NCBI RefSeq assembly: GCF_027857615.1
Contig: NZ_JAQIFT010000057.1
Location: 1 to 64,000 of the forward strand
Direction of reading: 5' to 3'
Length of the DNA stretch: 64,000 nt
Origin: Holtiella tumoricola
GTDB taxonomy: Bacteria > Bacillota > Clostridia > Lachnospirales > Cellulosilyticaceae
The number at the start of each line of letters is the position of its first letter. The first letter of the stretch is position 1. The notes below the pieces were generated by a model. That model made no database searches, had not been told where the DNA came from, and saw only the letters and a program-made list of their open reading frames with translations. Position numbers and translations under genes: made by a program. This document shows, piece after piece, positions 60,325 to 64,000 of the stretch.

Positions 60325-61356
60325 TTAGCGAATTGATACCTCTATCATTTTTTTTGCAGCACCTTCATCGATTACAAGATAACTTTCTTTAAGCAAATCT
60401 TGTGTTGCCATAAGAGCAATCCCCTTTGAAGTGCCACCTGCTAGTACTATTCTAGTTTGGATACGTTTAACCATTTCTAAATCCAAACCAATGTTGCTTG
60501 CACTATAGATTACATGACCATCTTGATCAAAGTAGTATCTAAAGGCCTCCGCAACAGCACTATGTTCTTCAAGTAATGCTATGACCTCTTTTGACTCATT
60601 TCGCCTATAGGCCATTTTCATCGCATCACCCAAACCCAATATAATCATATCTGATTTTGCCATTTTTTGCAATATTTTTTGGATATGAGGTTCTTGTTTA
60701 ATTGTTTCTATAGAATTTGCACTTAAATTGTCTGGTATATTGAAAACTTCATACTTTCCATTAATTTTTTTTGCAAATTCCGCCGCTAATATATTAGCTT
60801 GGTACTCCATACGCTTTCCGATACTTCCACGTGCTGGAATAATTGTTGTATAGGTAGGGCCTTTTTGTTTAACTGGCATAAGTTCTATCATTTTTGCAAT
60901 AGTACTTCCACCTGTTATTGCTACAACATCATCTTCACCTAATAAGCTTAAAACCAAATTACTTCCAGCTTTTCCAAGCTGCCACTTAACGCGTTCATCA
61001 TCATCCACATCCCCTGGTACTATAGTAACCTTTTTCGCTCCAGTTAATGCTTCTATCTCGCCTTCTAATGTTGTGAATGTATTAAGTGCTTGCAATGGCT
61101 CATATAACTCATCTAACAACATCTTTCCAGTTGTTGTCACTACCATTCCTGTATGCGCTATATCTATTAGCCCTTGTTTATTAAGTAGGTCTGTTGCTGC
61201 ACGTATGGTTCGTTCTGAATATGTAGTAAGTCCTGCAAGAAGTCTACGCCCGATAGGCTCATTCTCTAAGATCGTTTGTAAAATCCTATATCTGATTTTA
61301 AAATCTTGCATACCTTCGGGGATCATGAGTTCTAGTCTTAACATGGTATCTTTCAT
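60325..61356 (-). CDS. cggR: CggR-like central glycolytic gene regulator (SorC family)
   Basis: The ATG at 61356 has AAGGTGA near; the open frame extends 36 bases upstream into the likely operator. The 343-residue protein has an N-terminal helix-turn-helix (FKIRYRILQTILENEPIGRRLLAGLTTYSERTIRAATDLL) and a sugar-binding SorC domain (VVAITGGSTIAKM, LVIDEGAAKKM). In B. subtilis CggR represses the gap operon and responds to fructose-1,6-bisphosphate. Position directly before gap supports the same role. Confidence 0.93.
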   Translation of the reverse strand: MKDTMLRLELMIPEGMQDFKIRYRILQTILENEPIGRRLLAGLTTYSERTIRAATDLLNKQGLIDIAHTGMVVTTTGKMLLDELYEPLQALNTFTTLEGEIEALTGAKKVTIVPGDVDDDERVKWQLGKAGSNLVLSLLGEDDVVAITGGSTIAKMIELMPVKQKGPTYTTIIPARGSIGKRMEYQANILAAEFAKKINGKYEVFNIPDNLSANSIETIKQEPHIQKILQKMAKSDMIILGLGDAMKMAYRRNESKEVIALLEEHSAVAEAFRYYFDQDGHVIYSASNIGLDLEMVKRIQTRIVLAGGTSKGIALMATQDLLKESYLVIDEGAAKKMIEVSIR

Positions 61357-61367
61357 TTTATCACCTT

Positions 61368-61407
61368 GTGGGACTTTTTTTGCCCCGTTCATTTATTTTG
61401 TTCCCAC
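61368..61407. promoter_or_regulatory. Candidate CggR operator
   Basis: The plus strand reads GTGGGAC (61368-61374), TGCCCC (61381-61386) and GTTCCCAC (61400-61407). These GGGAC/GTCCC-type half-sites recall CggR operators and lie at and just after the expected transcription start of the cggR-gap promoter. Confidence 0.5.
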
Positions 61408-61413
61408 TCCATT

Positions 61414-61441
61414 ATTCTACCATTTTTAAAGGATTTTTCAA
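61414..61441 (-). promoter_or_regulatory. Promoter of cggR-gap
   Basis: On the minus strand TTGAAA (61441-61436) and TAGAAT (61419-61414) with a 16-base spacer lie 58 bases before the chosen start. Confidence 0.65.
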
Positions 61442-61542
61442 GGCTTTATTAAAAATTTAACAATTTTTTTATATGAATCTCTAAATATTAATATTACCTT
61501 AAAACAAATAAGCACTTTACCTACAAAATCATTGTGTACAAA

Positions 61543-61592
61543 ACAAAACCAGAGTATGTAGTTAAATTTTACATTCTCTGGTTTTGTCTTAT
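61543..61592. terminator. Bidirectional terminator after the Gfo/Idh gene
   Basis: AAAACCAGAG...TGTA and TACA...CTCTGGTTTT form a long stem (AT-rich loop), followed on the minus strand by GTTTTG. It ends the sugar oxidoreductase transcript before cggR. Confidence 0.8.
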
Positions 61593-61619
61593 GGTTTTAA
61601 AATACCATTTTATTCTATT

Positions 61620-62675
61620 TTAGATATTACAACTTACACTTGCTTTTTTTGCATGTGATTCAAAAATTGCATCAATTACTTTCATTGCACGTAAACATTC
61701 TTCTGGTTTTACAATAAGTTTCTCTTTACCATCTAGTACACCTACAATATTTTTGTAGTAGTCAGTCCAATCAGAAGTTACTTCTGGAAGGGGAAGATTT
61801 ATTGTGGTTTCACTAGGTCTTGGTGCCATAGTACGTGTTGGACCTGCTTCTGTATATACAATAGCATCTGCCCATTCCATCTTTTCTTCTGTATTAAGTT
61901 TTACAATCTGTCCATTACAGCTCCAATCACTGATAACAGCTGTTCCTTCTTCCCCAATTACATGCCATCTTGATTGATTAATAAAGCAGTTTGTTGCTAC
62001 TTCTATAAGCGCTGATACACCATTTGCAAACTTTAGCATCACTTTTAAGTTATCATCTACTTCTTCTGAATAGATAGAGTGTAAATCTGAATATACATCC
62101 ACTACAGATGCATCAATCATACAAAGAAGTTGATCAACTAAATGTACACCCCAGTCAAGAAGCATACCGCCTCCATTAATTTTATAGGCACGCCACCCAT
62201 GCATTGCTTGCCTTGAGCCTTGTACACGATTTTCTATCATACAAGGTTTTCCAATAATATTCTCTTCTACAATTTTTTTAATGATGACATAATCTTTATC
62301 CCATCTTCTATTTTGATGTACTGAGAAAAGTTTACCTGTTTCTTTTTGTACTTCTATAATTTCTTCTAACTCCTGCGCATTCATTGTAACTGGTTTTTCA
62401 CAAACTACATTTTTTCCATGACGCATACATGTAATTGCAATATCTTTGTGTACATCATTCGGTGTAGCAATTGTAACAATATCTACTTCTTTATCATTTA
62501 CAAGTTCTTCTAAAGAGCTATAACACTTAAGACCTAATTCTTTAATATGTGGATGCACTTCTTCCCTGATATCATATGCTCCTATAACCTCTATATCATC
62601 GATGCGTTTTGTTACATTTTCATAGTGCCATCCACCCATACCACCAAGTCCAACAATCGCTAATTTATATCCCAT
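61620..62675 (-). CDS. Gfo/Idh/MocA-family sugar oxidoreductase
   Basis: The 351-residue protein has an N-terminal Rossmann fold (LAIVGLGGMGGWHYENV), then DIVTIATPNDVHKDIAITCMRHGKNVVCEKPVTMN with the EKP motif, and a C-terminal substrate domain (GGGMLLDWGVHLVDQLLCM). It probably oxidises a sugar or inositol-like compound with NAD. The adjacent TIM-barrel isomerase genes suggest one catabolic pathway; the substrate is not known. Confidence 0.93.
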   Translation of the reverse strand: MGYKLAIVGLGGMGGWHYENVTKRIDDIEVIGAYDIREEVHPHIKELGLKCYSSLEELVNDKEVDIVTIATPNDVHKDIAITCMRHGKNVVCEKPVTMNAQELEEIIEVQKETGKLFSVHQNRRWDKDYVIIKKIVEENIIGKPCMIENRVQGSRQAMHGWRAYKINGGGMLLDWGVHLVDQLLCMIDASVVDVYSDLHSIYSEEVDDNLKVMLKFANGVSALIEVATNCFINQSRWHVIGEEGTAVISDWSCNGQIVKLNTEEKMEWADAIVYTEAGPTRTMAPRPSETTINLPLPEVTSDWTDYYKNIVGVLDGKEKLIVKPEECLRAMKVIDAIFESHAKKASVSCNI

Positions 62676-62738
62676 TTCATTCCCTCATCTCTATTTCAGA
62701 TTTTATCTCTATCTGCTTATTTGATGACTACCTTCTAT

Positions 62739-63704
62739 TTACGCCCACCACATATCGCCCACAGGCTCAGTTGTGATAATTTCTTTCAAGAAATCTGCTG
62801 CTTTTGTAAGTCCTTCATTTTGGCTCATAAGCCCATCTTCGTGCTCTATACTTATGGCATAATCATAGCCTACTAATCGTAGTGCTGAAATAATATCTTT
62901 CCAGGCTGCATCATCATGTCCATAACCTACACTTCTAAATACCCAAGAACGCTCACCTATATTGCCGTAGTGACCTGTATCTAGTACCCCATTTTTAGCT
63001 GTATTATATGGATCAATCTTAGTATCTTTTGCATGGAAATGGAAAATAGATTCTTTAAGTTCACGAATTACGAGACATGGATCCATGCCTTGCCAGAACA
63101 GGTGACTTGGATCAAGATTCGCACCAATTTCTGGCCCAACTGCCGCACGTAATTTAAGTAATGAACTTGTATTGTAAACTGCAAATCCTGGATGGAGTTC
63201 TAATGCAATTTGGTTCACACCATGTTCTTTAGCAAATGCCACTGTCTCTTTCCAATAAGGAATAAGGACTTCATTCCACTGATAATCAAGGACAGCTAGG
63301 AAATCCTCTGGCCAAGGACATGTTACCCAGTTTGGATATTTTGCCCCTGGGTGATCTCCAGGGCATCCTGAGAAGGTATTAATTTGATGAATTCCTAACT
63401 TTTCTGCAAGCAGGATAGTCTTTTTAATAGCTTCATCAAAAGCTGTAGCAATTTCTTTTTGTGGATGTACAGGATTACCATGACAGCTTAGTGCACTAAT
63501 TTCCATATCATACTTTGCAATGAGCCCTTTAAATGTATCTAACGCTGCATCATCATTTAAGAGAAGATCTGGATTGGCATGGCTATTTCCTGGGTAACCA
63601 CCACATCCTATCTCTACCATTTGAATTCCTTTTGACTTAAAATACGCTAATGATTCTTCTAAACTTCTATCACTTAGTAAAGTTGTAAATACACCTAGTT
63701 TCAT
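62739..63704 (-). CDS. Sugar phosphate isomerase/epimerase (AP-endonuclease-2-like TIM barrel)
   Basis: The 321-residue protein has barrel motifs: GIQMVEIGCGG, ALSCHGNPVHP, TFSGCPGDHPGAKYPNW, IALELHPGF, GANLDPSHLFWQGMDP, FHFHAKDTKID, and SIEHEDGLMS. These hold the metal-binding Glu/Asp/His residues of the xylose-isomerase-like family. The product is a sugar epimerase or isomerase. It precedes the Gfo/Idh gene by 63 bases. Confidence 0.92.
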   Translation of the reverse strand: MKLGVFTTLLSDRSLEESLAYFKSKGIQMVEIGCGGYPGNSHANPDLLLNDDAALDTFKGLIAKYDMEISALSCHGNPVHPQKEIATAFDEAIKKTILLAEKLGIHQINTFSGCPGDHPGAKYPNWVTCPWPEDFLAVLDYQWNEVLIPYWKETVAFAKEHGVNQIALELHPGFAVYNTSSLLKLRAAVGPEIGANLDPSHLFWQGMDPCLVIRELKESIFHFHAKDTKIDPYNTAKNGVLDTGHYGNIGERSWVFRSVGYGHDDAAWKDIISALRLVGYDYAISIEHEDGLMSQNEGLTKAADFLKEIITTEPVGDMWWA

Positions 63705-63716
63705 ATGCTTCCCCCT

Positions 63717-64000
63717 TTATTTGTTTTGAAGATATACCATACTTCTTTCAATGTCTTCTAATCCATTTGGATAAGGATTGTCATTTTCTACAATAATCCA
63801 CTCAAGTCCTAATTCTTCCACTGTTTCTAACACTTGGGCAACTGGCGCTTTTCCTTCCCCTAAAGCATTAAGTCCTTCATCTGTACCATCTTTAACATGT
63901 ACAAAAGGAATATGCTTTTCATGCTTTAACATATAATCTCTTGGATTAACGCCTCCACGATAAACCCAAAATGTATCTACTTCCAGCCCTAGCTCTCCAT
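63717..64000 (-). CDS. Sugar phosphate isomerase/epimerase, partial (start outside window)
   Basis: The frame continues to the window edge without a start: its visible 93 residues include LEVDTFWVYRGGVNPRDYM, HIPFVHVKDG, IIVENDNPYPNGLEDIERSMVYL, the C-terminal part of an IolE/epimerase TIM barrel. Metal-binding His/Glu residues are visible in FVHVKD and VENDNP. It lies 12 bases upstream of a related isomerase gene, so both belong to one operon. Confidence 0.9.
   Translation of the reverse strand, partial: GELGLEVDTFWVYRGGVNPRDYMLKHEKHIPFVHVKDGTDEGLNALGEGKAPVAQVLETVEELGLEWIIVENDNPYPNGLEDIERSMVYLQNK

Overview
The window is AT-rich DNA from a spore-forming, low-GC Clostridia-type Firmicute. Evidence is the CotF-like coat proteins, strong AGGAGG ribosome sites, a gap-pgk-tpi-gpm-eno locus headed by a CggR-type regulator, and clostridial-style small genes. 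The genus is not settled by the sequence; a Lachnospirales/Cellulosilyticum-like host is a guess.

Positions 1 to about 37,100 are a prophage whose left end (the rest of the tail fibres, lysis genes, left attachment site) lies outside the window. Almost everything is on the minus strand, so the phage map runs right to left. The lysogeny module is at 34.5-37.1 kb: divergent repressor and Cro-like genes with palindromic operators set inside both promoter spacers, an ImmA/IrrE protease, a small gene behind a LexA-like box, and a tyrosine integrase. The early and replication module is at 26-34 kb and holds many small genes sharing a conserved leader motif, an initiator protein carrying seven 23-bp-phased iterons inside its own gene, and a helicase-loader-like gene. 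A ParM-like actin, a ribbon-helix-helix partner and a palindromic centromere-like site lie at 24.7-26.0 kb, followed by an ArpU-type late regulator. An accessory cassette at 21.4-24.0 kb (N6-adenine methylase plus OLD-like ATPase/TOPRIM nuclease) is bounded by terminators. The late operon runs from 21 kb to 1: an adenine methylase, a catalytic-domain-only tyrosine recombinase, then a lambda-type head (Nu1/A terminase, portal, protease with nested scaffold, decoration and capsid proteins), then a P2-type contractile tail (sheath, tube, chaperone, tape measure, U, X, D, V, W, J, I, fibre proteins including a collagen-like one).

From 37.1 to 43.1 kb lies an accessory strip. It has spore-coat/ferritin-like genes and two decayed integrase 3' ends (39.7-39.9 and 41.56-41.63 kb). 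These flank a two-gene cassette of unknown function and then a three-gene operon that looks like a toxin-antitoxin-chaperone system: an ADP-ribosyltransferase-like protein, a small antitoxin-like protein and a SecB-like chaperone. It resembles the CmdTAC anti-phage system and is the strongest candidate defence system here.

From 43.3 kb to the end the genes are ordinary chromosome: a sugar ABC transporter (ATPase, two permeases, lipoprotein), RNase R, a cytidylate-kinase-like protein, SecG, an M3 oligopeptidase, enolase, phosphoglycerate mutase, triosephosphate isomerase, phosphoglycerate kinase, GAPDH, CggR, and a sugar oxidoreductase with two TIM-barrel isomerases. No tRNA, rRNA, insertion sequence or CRISPR array was recognised. 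All start choices rest on visible ribosome-binding sites; all family names rest on reading motifs by eye.
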